56,843 nucleotides of DNA from Burkholderiaceae bacterium. GTDB lineage: Bacteria; Pseudomonadota; Gammaproteobacteria; Burkholderiales; Burkholderiaceae_C. The stretch spans positions 1 through 56,843 of the forward strand of contig SCQQ01000103.1 in the NCBI GenBank assembly GCA_004299095.1, in the 5' to 3' direction. The notes beneath the pieces were generated by a model. It was not told the DNA's origin. It was given only the letters and a program-made list of their open reading frames with translations, and did no database searches. The position numbers and the translations under genes are program-made. How positions within the stretch are numbered: position 1 is the first letter of the stretch; each line of letters opens with the position of its first letter. Positions 42,944-51,776 of the stretch are shown here, in pieces.

Positions 42944-44263
42944 ATGCAGCGCAACACTTTTCTCAAGGCGTCCATCGCGGGTGCAGTTGTTCTGGCCACG
43001 GGCACGATGGCCGCGTGCAGCAAGAGCGACGAAGGCGGAGCGGCAAAAACCGGCGCCAGCGCCAGTTCAGGTTCCACGACATTGCACGTGACGATGGCCA
43101 ACCACCCCTGGACCACGGCCGTACGCGCCAAGATCCCCGAGTTCGAAAAGCAAAGCGGCCTCAAGGTCGTTGTCGAGCAGTTGGCCGAAGACCAGCTCAC
43201 CGACACCTACAAAGTCAAGCTCAACGCCGGCTCCAAGGACATGGACGTGATGATGTACCGGCCGCTGCAGGAAGGACGGCTGTTCGCGCAATCGGGCTTC
43301 CTGGCCGATCTGTCCAGCGACGTGAATCAGGACAAGCACTGGAACTGGTCTGATTTTCTGCCGGCCACCGTCAGCGCCACGACCTACAAAGGCAAAGCGG
43401 TCGGCGTGCCGCTCGTGACCGAAACGCAGGTGATCTACTACCGCAAGGACCTGTTGCAGAAGGCCGGGCTCGAGCCACCGAAGACGCTGGATGAATTGCG
43501 CGCCGCGGCCAAGAAGATCTCGGAAGACAACCCCGGCGTCGCCGGTTTCGTCGCGCGTTCGGGCGTATCGGTGGGCGTGACGCAGTTCTCGAGCTTCCTC
43601 TACAGCTTCGGCGGCGACTGGTTCGACAAGAACGACAAATCGCTGATCGCCACGCCCGAGGCCAAGGCGGCTTACGCCTACTACGGCGGGATGCTGCGCG
43701 ACTACGGCCCAAAACCGCTCAACACCTCGATGAGCTGGCCCGAATCCGCAGCCGTATTTGCGCAGGGCAAGGCCGCATTCTGGGCGGACGCCTCCAGCCT
43801 CTACAAACAGGTCGCCGACCCGAAGAACTCGCAGGTCAGCGACCAGGTCGGCTACGCGGCGTTTCCCGCCGGCCCGGCGGGCGCCCACGCCTACTCAGCG
43901 ACGTCCTGGGCCATCGGCATCAACAACGCCTCGGACAACAAGGCCAACGCCTGGAAGTTCATCGCCTGGGCCACGAGCCCCGAGATGACGCTGGAAATGC
44001 AGAAAGCCGGCAATCCGTGCACGCGCACGTCGGTGTGGCAGAACACCGATGGCACCGCCGGCTTCCCGGCGCCGCTGGTGGCCGCGATGAATGCCAACGC
44101 CAAGGGCGCCGTGGGCTATGACCGCCCCGTGGTCGTCAAGGTGGGCCAGGCGCGTGAAATCGTCGGCAAGCCTTTCGTCGTCGCCATGACGGGCGGAGAT
44201 TCCAACGCCGCGGCCGACCAGGCGTCGGCCGAATTCCAGAAGGAAATCCTCGACGCGAAATAA
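42944..44263 (+). CDS. Extracellular sugar-binding lipoprotein of ABC importer
   Basis: A 439-aa solute-binding protein family 1 member. The signal ends MAAC (Cys25), so it is probably lipid-anchored. The mature start TLHVTMANHPWTTAVRAKIPEFEKQSG is typical of family 1, followed by VDVMMYRPLQEG-like sequence and VPLVTETQVIYYRKDLLQKAGL. GGGGAG precedes the ATG by 9 nt. The ligand is inferred to be a sugar or sugar acid because mannonate dehydratase is in the same operon. Confidence 0.91.
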   Translation: MQRNTFLKASIAGAVVLATGTMAACSKSDEGGAAKTGASASSGSTTLHVTMANHPWTTAVRAKIPEFEKQSGLKVVVEQLAEDQLTDTYKVKLNAGSKDMDVMMYRPLQEGRLFAQSGFLADLSSDVNQDKHWNWSDFLPATVSATTYKGKAVGVPLVTETQVIYYRKDLLQKAGLEPPKTLDELRAAAKKISEDNPGVAGFVARSGVSVGVTQFSSFLYSFGGDWFDKNDKSLIATPEAKAAYAYYGGMLRDYGPKPLNTSMSWPESAAVFAQGKAAFWADASSLYKQVADPKNSQVSDQVGYAAFPAGPAGAHAYSATSWAIGINNASDNKANAWKFIAWATSPEMTLEMQKAGNPCTRTSVWQNTDGTAGFPAPLVAAMNANAKGAVGYDRPVVVKVGQAREIVGKPFVVAMTGGDSNAAADQASAEFQKEILDAK

Positions 44264-44296
44264 GCGCGCGCCCGCGCCGTCCGACTGACCTGCTTC

Positions 44297-45241
44297 GTGT
44301 CCGTGTCCGCGCCCGTTTCGCACCACCCGCTGCAACGCGAGGATCTGCGCGAGCGCGCATCGCGCTGGGCCAACGCGCACATGAAGTGGCTGTTCGCGGC
44401 GCCGGCGATGATCTTCATCGCGGCGCTGATCGGCTTTCCGTTGATCTGGACCGGCTACCTGAGCCTGACCAACGCGCAGGGCTCGGTGCGCGCGCCGTTT
44501 CATTGGATCGGACTGGCCAATTACCTGAACGTGCTCACGGACACGCAGCGCTTCTGGCCCGCGGTGGCGCGCACCATTGTCTTCACCACGTTTGCGCTCG
44601 CGGGCGAACTGTGCGCCGGCATGGGCATTGCGCTCCTGCTGCGGCGCCCGTTCAAGCGGCAGAAGTGGGTGCGCGTCGTGGTGCTGCTGCCGTTCGTCGC
44701 AACGCCGGTGGCGGTCGCCTTCATGTGGCAGCTCATCTTCGATCCCAACGTGGGCTACGCGAACTACCTCCTGAGCTGGTTCGGCATCGCGCCGCAGTCG
44801 TGGTTTTCCAGTCCTTCCACGGCGCTCGCCACGGTGATCTTCGTGGACATCTGGGAATTCACGCCCATGATCACGATCATCCTGCTGGCCGGCCTCACCG
44901 CGCTACCCGATGCACCTGACGAAGCAGCGCGCATCGACGGCGCCAACGCCTGGCAGCGCTTTCGCTACGTGACGCTGCCGCTATTGCGACCGGTGATCTT
45001 GACCGCCGTCGTGCTGCGCGCGATCGATGCACTCAAGACCTTCGATCTGCTGTACGCCACCGAAGGCCCGGGCGGCGGCTCGTTCCACCAGTTGGAAACA
45101 CTCAACATCTACGCCTACACGCTCACCTTCAAGTTCGACGCGTACGGTCAGGCGTCGGCGGTGCTGATGCTGTTCCTGGCGTTGATCCTGATGGTGCTCG
45201 CGCTGCTCACACTGCAGCGCAACCAGGCGAAGCCGGCATGA
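44297..45241 (+). CDS. Sugar ABC permease 1 (UgpA/MalF-like)
   Basis: A 314-aa inner-membrane protein with six hydrophobic segments. Conserved parts are LFAAPAMIFIAALIGFPLIWTGYLSL and the EAA loop EAARIDGANAWQRFRYVTLPLLRPV. The start is a GTG at 44297 with poor ribosome site; the ATG at 44381 is a less likely alternative because it would begin at the first membrane segment. It overlaps the second permease by 4 nt. Confidence 0.92.
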   Translation: MSVSAPVSHHPLQREDLRERASRWANAHMKWLFAAPAMIFIAALIGFPLIWTGYLSLTNAQGSVRAPFHWIGLANYLNVLTDTQRFWPAVARTIVFTTFALAGELCAGMGIALLLRRPFKRQKWVRVVVLLPFVATPVAVAFMWQLIFDPNVGYANYLLSWFGIAPQSWFSSPSTALATVIFVDIWEFTPMITIILLAGLTALPDAPDEAARIDGANAWQRFRYVTLPLLRPVILTAVVLRAIDALKTFDLLYATEGPGGGSFHQLETLNIYAYTLTFKFDAYGQASAVLMLFLALILMVLALLTLQRNQAKPA

Positions 45242-46083
45242 GCGCGCGGCCGGCCCCGCACCAGCGCGCCCACGCGGGGCGCCACTATGCGATTTTTCGC
45301 TTCGCGATGATCGCGCTGGTCATCCTGATCTTCATCACGCCGCTGGTGTGGATGATCCTGGCATCGTTCAAGACCAACGTCGACATCCAGAACGTGCGCC
45401 GCGCGTTCCTTTTCACGCCCACGCTGGAGAACTACGTCGACGTGTTCCGCAACGACCGCTATCTGCGGTTCGTTTTCAACAGCCTCTGGGTGGCGGCGTG
45501 GGCCACACTCATTTCCCTCGTGATCGGCGTTCCTGCAGCGTATTCGATGAACCGCTACGGCATGGGCAAATCGGCGCTGCTGGTGCTGCTCGCGCGCATC
45601 GTGCCGGGCATCTGCCTGCTGGTGCCGTGGTATTACATCTTCGCGCGCGCCGGGCTGGTGGGTAGCTACACCGTGCTGATCCTGTCGCACATGTTCATCC
45701 TGATTCCGGTGAGTCTGTACGTGCTCATGTCGTTTTTCGCCTCGCTGCCGAAAGAGCTGGAAGAGGCCGCGCTGGTCGACGGCCTGACGCCCATCGGCGC
45801 GTTCTGGCACATCCTGCTGCCGCTGGCGCTGCCCGGTATCGCCACGGCCGGCATCCTGTCGTTCATTTTTTCCTGGAACAACTTCATGTTTGCGCTGGTG
45901 CTGTCGGGCCGCGACACCAAGACGCTGCCGCCCGCGATCTTCGATTTCGTCTCGTACTCGGGCATCAACTGGGGTGCCATCATGGCGGGCTCGGTGGTGA
46001 TGACGATTCCCATCATCGTGGTCGCGCTGTTCTCGCAGAAATACATCGTCTCGGGCCTGACGGCGGGCGCGACCAAAGGCTGA
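45238..46083 (+). CDS. Sugar ABC permease 2 (UgpE/MalG-like)
   Basis: A 281-aa inner-membrane protein with six hydrophobic segments. It has FAMIALVILIFITPLVWMILASFKT, PAAYSMNRYGMGKSALLVLLARIVPG, the EAA loop LEEAALVDGLTPIGAFWHILLPLALPG and FIFSWNNFMFALVLSG, all typical of MalG-type subunits. It overlaps permease 1 by 4 nt and precedes the dehydratase gene by 18 bp. Confidence 0.94.
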   Translation: MSARPAPHQRAHAGRHYAIFRFAMIALVILIFITPLVWMILASFKTNVDIQNVRRAFLFTPTLENYVDVFRNDRYLRFVFNSLWVAAWATLISLVIGVPAAYSMNRYGMGKSALLVLLARIVPGICLLVPWYYIFARAGLVGSYTVLILSHMFILIPVSLYVLMSFFASLPKELEEAALVDGLTPIGAFWHILLPLALPGIATAGILSFIFSWNNFMFALVLSGRDTKTLPPAIFDFVSYSGINWGAIMAGSVVMTIPIIVVALFSQKYIVSGLTAGATKG

Positions 46084-46101
46084 ATTCACCACGCACACAG
46101 C

Positions 46102-47340
46102 ATGAAAATCGACAGCGCAGAAATCATCGTCACCAGCCCGGACCGCAATTTCGTCACCTTGCGCCTCACGACGGACGAAGGTCTGGTCGGCCTGGGCGAC
46201 GGCACGCTCAACGGTCGCGAACTGGCGGTGGTCGCTTACCTCAAGGAGCACGTGGTGCCGCTGCTCATCGGCCGCGACCCGGCGGCGATCGAAGACACCT
46301 GGCAGCTCCTCTACCGCAGCGCGTACTGGCGCCGCGGTCCGGTGACGATGGCGGCCATCGCCGCAGTCGACATGGCACTCTGGGACATCAAGGGCAAGGC
46401 GGCCGGCATGCCGTTGTACCAGTTGCTGGGCGGCGCAAGCCGCAAGGGGCTGATGGCGTACGGCCACGCCTCGGGCAAGGATTTGCCCGAGCTGTTCGAT
46501 TCGATCCGCAAGTATCTGGCGCTGGGCTATCGTGCCATCCGCGTGCAGACGGGGGTGCCCGGATTGCACGCCATCTACGGCATCGCGTCCCAAGAAGGGT
46601 TGCCCGGCAACAAAGGCCGGCGCTACGACTACGAGCCGGCGCAGCGCGGCGCTTTGCCCGCGCAGGAAGACTGGGACACGCGGGCTTACCTGCGCCACGT
46701 TCCGGGCGTGTTCGAAGCGGTGCGCGCCGAGTTCGGCGCCGAATTGCCGCTGCTGCACGACGCGCACCACCGCATGACGCCGATCCAGGCCGCCAAGCTC
46801 GGCCGCGCGCTGGAGCCCTACGACCTGTTCTGGCTGGAAGACTGCACGCCCGCCGAAAACCAGGAGGCGCTGCGCCTGGTGCGGCAACACACCATCACGC
46901 CGCTGGCGATCGGCGAAGTGTTCAACACCGCCTGGGATTTCCGCACGCTGATCCAGGAGCAGCTCATCGACTACGTGCGCGCGTCGGCCACGCATTTCGG
47001 CGGCATCTCGCCGCTGAAGAAAATCATGGACTTCGCGGCGCTCTACCAGATCAAATCCGGCTTCCACGGTCCGACCGATGTTTCTCCAGTCGGCTTTGCC
47101 GCGCAATTGCACGTGGGGCTCGCGATCCACAACTTCGGCGCGCAGGAATACATGGAGCACGGCGCGCGCACCAACCGCGTGTTCCGCCAATCGATGACTT
47201 TCAAGGATGGCTGGCTGCACCCCGGCGATGCGCCCGGACTGGGTGTCGAGCTCGACCGCGACGAAGCCGGCCAGTACCCGTACGCCACCGCCTACCTGCC
47301 GTACAACCGCCTGGCCGACGGCACCGTGCACGACTGGTAG
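46102..47340 (+). CDS. D-mannonate dehydratase, enolase superfamily (ManD/RspA type)
   Basis: A 412-aa enzyme that dehydrates D-mannonate to 2-keto-3-deoxygluconate. Metal ligands Asp220 (LLHDAHHR), Glu246 (WLEDCTP) and Glu272 (AIGEVF) are present, with His222 and His322. Arg147 and Tyr159 match the catalytic pair of characterised ManD at the same numbers, while the metal sites are ten residues later than in that enzyme (Asp210, Glu236, Glu262), so the intervening loop (161-200) is longer. Other RspA-group members have weak activity; a high-efficiency assignment is not proven. It is the last gene of the importer operon. Confidence 0.88.
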   Translation: MKIDSAEIIVTSPDRNFVTLRLTTDEGLVGLGDGTLNGRELAVVAYLKEHVVPLLIGRDPAAIEDTWQLLYRSAYWRRGPVTMAAIAAVDMALWDIKGKAAGMPLYQLLGGASRKGLMAYGHASGKDLPELFDSIRKYLALGYRAIRVQTGVPGLHAIYGIASQEGLPGNKGRRYDYEPAQRGALPAQEDWDTRAYLRHVPGVFEAVRAEFGAELPLLHDAHHRMTPIQAAKLGRALEPYDLFWLEDCTPAENQEALRLVRQHTITPLAIGEVFNTAWDFRTLIQEQLIDYVRASATHFGGISPLKKIMDFAALYQIKSGFHGPTDVSPVGFAAQLHVGLAIHNFGAQEYMEHGARTNRVFRQSMTFKDGWLHPGDAPGLGVELDRDEAGQYPYATAYLPYNRLADGTVHDW

Positions 47341-47342
47341 CG

Positions 47343-47876
47343 CTACGCCAACCCGCGCGCGGCCAGTTGCCGCTCGATGACGTCCACGATGGCCGACGCG
47401 GCAATGCGCGCGTCCACCACCCATCCCGACTCGCCGGGCGCGAGCGGTTCCAGCGCCGCAAATTGCGAATCGAGCAGCGCGGCCGGCATGAAGTGCCCGT
47501 GGCGCGCCCCCAGGCGCTTGGCGATCAGGTCGTGCGGAGCGCTCAGGTGCAGGAAAAGGGTGGTGGGCGCCGAACCCAAAATCGTGTCGCGATAGACGCG
47601 CTTGAGCGCGGAGCACGCGACGACGATCCCCGCATCGCCCGCCTGCGCCAAGGTGGCGCCCACGCGATCCAGCCACGGCGCGCGGTCCGCATCGGTGAGC
47701 GGAATGCCCGCGCGCATCTTGTCCACGTTGCTCTGTGGATGCAGCGAGTCGCCGTCGACGAACGGCACCTGGAGGCGCGCCGCGAGCAATGCCCCCACCG
47801 TGGTCTTGCCGCACCCCGAAACGCCCATCACCACGAGTCGAGGGCCCTGCGCTACGCGCCGACCGCATTCACCCAT
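47343..47876 (-). CDS. gntK: Gluconokinase-like sugar acid kinase
   Basis: A 177-aa P-loop kinase of the GntK family with LVVMGVSGCGKTTVGALLAARL (P-loop), VDGDSLHPQSNVDKMRAGIPLTDADRAPWLD, VVACSALKRVYRD and HFMPAALLDSQFAALEPL. It phosphorylates gluconate in the Entner-Doudoroff or pentose phosphate routes. It is convergent with the dehydratase gene; the two stop codons are 2 bp apart. Its ATG lies inside the end of murU (8-nt overlap), so it is translated from the murU message. An internal ATG at about 47828 is possible but would begin at the P-loop. Confidence 0.93.
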   Translation of the reverse strand: MGECGRRVAQGPRLVVMGVSGCGKTTVGALLAARLQVPFVDGDSLHPQSNVDKMRAGIPLTDADRAPWLDRVGATLAQAGDAGIVVACSALKRVYRDTILGSAPTTLFLHLSAPHDLIAKRLGARHGHFMPAALLDSQFAALEPLAPGESGWVVDARIAASAIVDVIERQLAARGLA

Positions 47877-48648
47877 TGGATCCCTGCGCCTCCCGCGGAC
47901 CCTGCGTGCGGTTGAGCGCGGCCAGGCGCTCGGGCGTGCCCACGTCCACCCATTCGCCCGCGTACCGCGTGCCGCTCACTTGGCCGGCCCCGATCGCCGT
48001 GCGCAGCAGCGGCGCCAGCGGCGCCGCGACGCCGTGCGGGTTGCCGGCGGGCAAGCTGCACCACGGCAAGTCGAACAGCTCGCGCCGGTACAGACCGATC
48101 GCAGCAAAGGTATGGCGCACACCGCCCGCCGACGCCTCGTTCAGCACCGTGCCGGCGCGCGCCAAGCCGAAATCGCCTTCGGCGTGCTGCGGCGGATTCG
48201 GCACCAGCCACAAATGCGCGAGCCGTCCCGACGCGATGAAACGGCTCAGCGCCGCTTCCTCAAAAACGAACTGCGGCGCGAAGATGTCGCCCGCCACCAC
48301 CCAGAACACGTCGCCCGGATGCGGCGCGAGCCACGGCAGCGCGCGCACGATGCCGCCGGCGGTTTCGAGCGCGTGGCCAAAATCGTGCCCCTCGGACGAA
48401 AAGCGGACGTCCGGCTCCGGCAGCGCAGCGCCCATGCCGAACGGTTGGTGCGCCGTGACGTAGTGTTCCACCTGGTCGCCCAGCCACGCCGTATTCACGA
48501 CCAGATCACTCACGCCGCCGCGCGCCAGCGCTTCCAGCCACCAGCGGATGAGCGGCTTGCCGCGCACTTGCAGCAGCGGCTTGGGACAGGCATCGGTAAG
48601 CGGCCGCATGCGCTCGCCGCGGCCCGCCGCCAAGATCAGTGCGCGCAC
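47869..48648 (-). CDS. murU: N-acetylmuramate alpha-1-phosphate uridylyltransferase
   Basis: A 259-aa nucleotidyltransferase with ILAAGRGERMRPLTDACPKPLL at the N-terminus (nucleotide binding), VNTAWLGDQVEHYV, ETAGGIVRALPWLAPHPGDVFWVVAGDI and EWVDVGTPERLAALN. MurU acts with AmgK in peptidoglycan recycling that bypasses de novo UDP-MurNAc synthesis. The amgK gene is often adjacent in pseudomonads and relatives, but here the upstream neighbour is divergent puuD. Other glucose-1-phosphate-type specificity remains possible. It overlaps gntK by 8 nt. Confidence 0.88.
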   Translation of the reverse strand: MRALILAAGRGERMRPLTDACPKPLLQVRGKPLIRWWLEALARGGVSDLVVNTAWLGDQVEHYVTAHQPFGMGAALPEPDVRFSSEGHDFGHALETAGGIVRALPWLAPHPGDVFWVVAGDIFAPQFVFEEAALSRFIASGRLAHLWLVPNPPQHAEGDFGLARAGTVLNEASAGGVRHTFAAIGLYRRELFDLPWCSLPAGNPHGVAAPLAPLLRTAIGAGQVSGTRYAGEWVDVGTPERLAALNRTQGPREAQGSNG

Positions 48649-48912
48649 GGCAACGCACTCGAGGGCAGTGGATTCATGGCGCGACTGTAGGTCATCACCG
48701 GAGCCCGGTTCCGCCGCGCACCGACACCCCTCGGGCTGGTGCGCTGGATAAATCGCATCTCGTTTGCCCCGAGCGGCCCGTGCACTTGGCTACACTTCCA
48801 CTCGATCGCAGCGGCGCATAGAACAACGACAGGTCGGGCCGAGCGCCCGATTTCATGCGCGATCCAGCCGGTTTGCAGCGCCCGCGGTGGCAAGCCCGAT
48901 TGAGGAGCATCC

Positions 48913-50124
48913 ATGGAATCGTATTTGTTCGACTGGGCCAATCTGCTGCTGCGTTGGCTGCACGTGATCGCCGCCATTGCCTGGATCGGATCGTCGTTTT
49001 ATTTCGTTTTTCTCGACAAGAACCTGCTTGCGCCCGCCGACCCGGATTTGAAAGCCAAGGGCGTGGACGGCGTGCTCTGGTCGGTGCACGGCGGCGGCTT
49101 CTACCACCCGCAGAAATACATGGTGGCGCCGAAAACCGGCATCGACAGCAAGCTGCACTGGTTCTACTGGGAGGCCTACACCACCTGGCTCGCGGGCTTT
49201 GCGCTGTTTGCCGTGATGTACCTGTGGAACGCCGGCACGCTGCTGGTGGACAAGCGCGTGTTCGACTGGTCGCCGGTGGCGGCCGGCGTGGCAGCCGTCG
49301 GTTTCCTGGTGGTGTTCTGGCTGCTGTACGACGGTATCTGCCGCATCTTCAAGTTCCAGGAAAAGACCATCGGCGCGCTCATCGTGGTGATGGTCGTGTT
49401 CGGCACCTGGCTCGCGTACCACCTGTTCTCGGCGCGGGCGGCGTTCCTGATCAGCGGCGCGATGATGGCCACGGCCATGAGCGCCAACGTGTTCTTCATC
49501 ATCATCCCGGGGCAACGCAAGGTGGTGAACACCATGCTGGGCGGCAAGCCCTACGACAAGGACGCGCTCGCGGTCTACGGCAAGCAGGGCAAGCAGCGCA
49601 GCGTGCACAACACCTACTTCACGCTGCCGGTGGTGATTGCGATGCTGAGCAACCACTACAACTTCGCCTACAACCACGCGCACGGCTGGCTGGTGCTGCT
49701 GTTGCTGTTCGTGGTGGGCGTGCTGATCCGCCAGTACTTCGTGCTGCGCAACGACTGGCACCTGGGCAAGCGCGGCAACCCGTGGCCGTACGCGGCGGCC
49801 AGCGTGGTCGTGGCCATCGGCACGATCGCCTGGATGATTCCCACGCCTTCGGCCAACGCGGTGAACGAGGCGGCGCTGCCCAAGGTGGTGGATTACGCGC
49901 AGCTCAAGCCCATCCTAGAGAAGCGCTGCTACCTGTGCCATGGCGCGACGGTGCAGCAAAACGGCCTGCGCTTCGACGATGAAAACGTGGTGATGGCGCA
50001 CGCGGCGGACATTTACCGGCAAGTGGTGGTGACGAAAAACATGCCTTTTTCCAACGCCACGCAAATGACCGACGAGGAGCGCGCGCTGGTGGGCGTGTGG
50101 TTCAAGGGGCTGTCGACGCACTGA
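48913..50124 (+). CDS. puuD: Membrane urate hydroxylase with C-terminal c-type cytochrome domain
   Basis: A 403-aa inner-membrane protein with about eight hydrophobic segments in the first 310 residues (LLLRWLHVIAAIAWIGSSFYFVFLD at the start) and a single CYLCH heme c motif near the C-terminus, which would face the periplasm. This is the PuuD architecture of bacteria that oxidise urate through a membrane cytochrome. Catalytic His and metal residues lie in the segment with HWFYWEAYTTWLAG and NHYNFAYNHAHGW. No other purine-catabolic genes are nearby. The upstream gap with murU holds a possible extended -10 TGGCTACACT. Confidence 0.93.
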   Translation: MESYLFDWANLLLRWLHVIAAIAWIGSSFYFVFLDKNLLAPADPDLKAKGVDGVLWSVHGGGFYHPQKYMVAPKTGIDSKLHWFYWEAYTTWLAGFALFAVMYLWNAGTLLVDKRVFDWSPVAAGVAAVGFLVVFWLLYDGICRIFKFQEKTIGALIVVMVVFGTWLAYHLFSARAAFLISGAMMATAMSANVFFIIIPGQRKVVNTMLGGKPYDKDALAVYGKQGKQRSVHNTYFTLPVVIAMLSNHYNFAYNHAHGWLVLLLLFVVGVLIRQYFVLRNDWHLGKRGNPWPYAAASVVVAIGTIAWMIPTPSANAVNEAALPKVVDYAQLKPILEKRCYLCHGATVQQNGLRFDDENVVMAHAADIYRQVVVTKNMPFSNATQMTDEERALVGVWFKGLSTH

Positions 50125-50216
50125 ACCTGCGGTCACCGGCGCGGTGGCCCGACCAGCGAGGGGAATCGACCGAAGCACGCGTGACCGGTGCTGCGCGACT
50201 GCAACCGGAAACCGAT

Positions 50217-50642
50217 TCAGACCGGCACCGGCAGCCGAAGCTGGTGCGTGCTCAAGGCGTCGGCCAACTCGCGCACGCTTCGTTCCAGCGTCCTGCGAAG
50301 CATGCGCCGCGCCAGCCAGCACAAGTGCGCTTCCAGCGCGGCATGGCAACCGTTCTGGGCGCACGCGATCAGCGCCAGCATGCGCTGTTCGTCGAGCGTC
50401 AACGAGCGCTCTCCCGGCGGGTTGACCCGCAGGCAGCGCCGCTGAGCCAGGGCCAGCGCGCACAGGAACGTGCAGAAGGCCGCAAACACCTGCGTGCCGT
50501 CGGCACCGCACGCACATTTGAATTGCTGCGCGACGATCGGACACTCGGCGCCGCGCGCCATCATCGAGCGCCACGAATGCACGAGCAGATCCGCGCAACG
50601 GTTGTAGTCGTCCGCGTTTTCCGCGTTCAGCAGGGCCTTCAT
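50217..50642 (-). CDS. Unrecognised Cys-rich helical protein
   Basis: A 141-aa protein with ten cysteines, several paired (CKCACG, CTFLC), and a helical, Leu/Ala/Arg-rich C-terminal half (EQRMLALIACAQNGC, LCWLARRMLRRTLERSVRELADAL). No signal peptide or membrane segment is clear. The ATG at 50642 is preceded by GAGG at 7 nt spacing. Upstream is a Fur-like dyad, suggesting iron control, and the cysteines could hold a metal or Fe-S cluster; both are inference. It converges with puuD. I do not recognise the family. Confidence 0.75.
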   Translation of the reverse strand: MKALLNAENADDYNRCADLLVHSWRSMMARGAECPIVAQQFKCACGADGTQVFAAFCTFLCALALAQRRCLRVNPPGERSLTLDEQRMLALIACAQNGCHAALEAHLCWLARRMLRRTLERSVRELADALSTHQLRLPVPV

Positions 50643-50683
50643 GTTCGACCTCGATGGTTCCTGGGTGATGATTGGATGATTAT

Positions 50684-50704
50684 AAATACGACTCATTCGC
50701 ATTT
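50684..50704 (-). promoter_or_regulatory. Fur-box-like dyad upstream of the Cys-rich protein gene
   Basis: A 21-bp imperfect palindrome with AAAT-CGA arms matching 8 of 10 symmetric positions around position 50694. It resembles beta-proteobacterial Fur boxes. A TATAAT sequence overlaps it on the minus strand (about 50678-50683). It lies 42 bp ahead of the Cys-rich gene's start codon. Confidence 0.45.
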
Positions 50705-50840
50705 AATACCATCCCGCAAGGCCGAATCCAGACGGGGGCTCGATGTCCGCGGCGCGTGCGGGGGCGGGCGCTGTTCCCGCTGGTCCGGAAGATGGGCTCG
50801 CATCGCCCGTCTTCAGCGAATTCGCATAAGGCTTCTGCGG

Positions 50841-50862
50841 TATATCAAAGCGCTTTGATATA
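50841..50862. promoter_or_regulatory. Perfect 22-bp palindromic operator
   Basis: TATATCAAAGC and its exact complement form an uninterrupted 22-bp palindrome with the core AAAGCGCTTT, centred 51 bp before the VOC gene start. The core is like LacI-family operators; the outer TATATCA resembles GntR/FadR-type sites. The regulator is not encoded in the window. It probably controls the VOC-dpp-type operon. Confidence 0.7.
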
Positions 50863-50901
50863 CGATACCGTGCTTTCTCAATCAGCCACAAGGAACATCT
50901 C

Positions 50902-51738
50902 TTGGCTCTCCAACACATCATCGGCGTGGATCACGTGGTGATTCCGGTGCGCGACCTCGATGCGGCCGCGCAGCGCTGGCAGGCCGCGGGGTTCACGGTG
51001 TCGCCGCGCGGCAAGCACTCGGACTACATGGGCACCGCCAACTACACCATCGTGTTCGACCACGACTACATGGAGTTGATGGGCATCGACCACGCCACGC
51101 CGCACAACCAGCCGACGATCGATTTCCTGGAACAGCGCGAAGGCATCGAGCGCGCTGCGTTCACCACCGATGATGCCGCGGCGCTGGCAGCCGAACTGAA
51201 AAATCACGGCTACAACGGCGAAGGCCCACTGGCGTTCGGCCGTCCCGTGTCATTGCCCGGCGGCGGTACCCGCGAAGCCCGTTTCCAGATCGCCACCTGG
51301 CCCGTTGACGAAGCGCCCGGTGGCCTGCGCGTGTTTGCCTGCCAGCACCTCACGCGCGCCGCGGTCTGGATCCCCGAGTTGCAGCAGCACGCAAACGGCG
51401 CCAAAAGGCTGGTGCGTCTCGAAATCATTGCCAACGAGCCCCGGGAAGCGGCGGCCCACATGGCGCGCTTGATCGACCGGCAAACCGAGGCCATCCCCGA
51501 TGGCTTCCGCGTGCCCTCGGGCGGCAACCGGGCGGTGTTCGAATTCTTGAGTGCCGCCGCATTCGCACGGCGCTATCCGGACAGCGTGCGCCAGGGCGCC
51601 GCTGCCACCGGCGCCGCTGCCATCGTGATTGCGAGCGACCAATTGGAGGCGCTGCCCGGTGCCGTCGCACACGGCGAGCTGGTGAGCTTGCCGGCCGTGC
51701 AAACCACCGGCGTCATCGTGAGCTTCGTCGCCGGCTGA
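50902..51738 (+). CDS. VOC/glyoxalase-like domain protein
   Basis: A 278-aa protein of the Glyoxalase_3 type. The N-terminal half has the beta-alpha-beta-beta-beta pattern starting IIGVDHVVIPVRDLDAAAQRW and a FDHDYMELMGIDHAT strand. The metal ligands typical of the superfamily are the His near residue 10 and a Glu in YMELMG. The start is TTG at 50902 with AAGGA upstream. It heads the peptide-type ABC importer operon; a role in processing the imported compound is inferred. The reaction is unknown. Confidence 0.85.
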   Translation: MALQHIIGVDHVVIPVRDLDAAAQRWQAAGFTVSPRGKHSDYMGTANYTIVFDHDYMELMGIDHATPHNQPTIDFLEQREGIERAAFTTDDAAALAAELKNHGYNGEGPLAFGRPVSLPGGGTREARFQIATWPVDEAPGGLRVFACQHLTRAAVWIPELQQHANGAKRLVRLEIIANEPREAAAHMARLIDRQTEAIPDGFRVPSGGNRAVFEFLSAAAFARRYPDSVRQGAAATGAAAIVIASDQLEALPGAVAHGELVSLPAVQTTGVIVSFVAG

Positions 51739-51776
51739 TCCGGCACGCCCATCTTTCCCATCTGCAAAGGAAAATC

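Noticed and set aside
45148-47868. A 906-codon open frame on the minus strand
   Set aside because: It is antisense to the permease, ManD and gntK region, has no domain resemblance and is rich in His, Arg and Gln, as expected for a shadow frame of high-GC genes.
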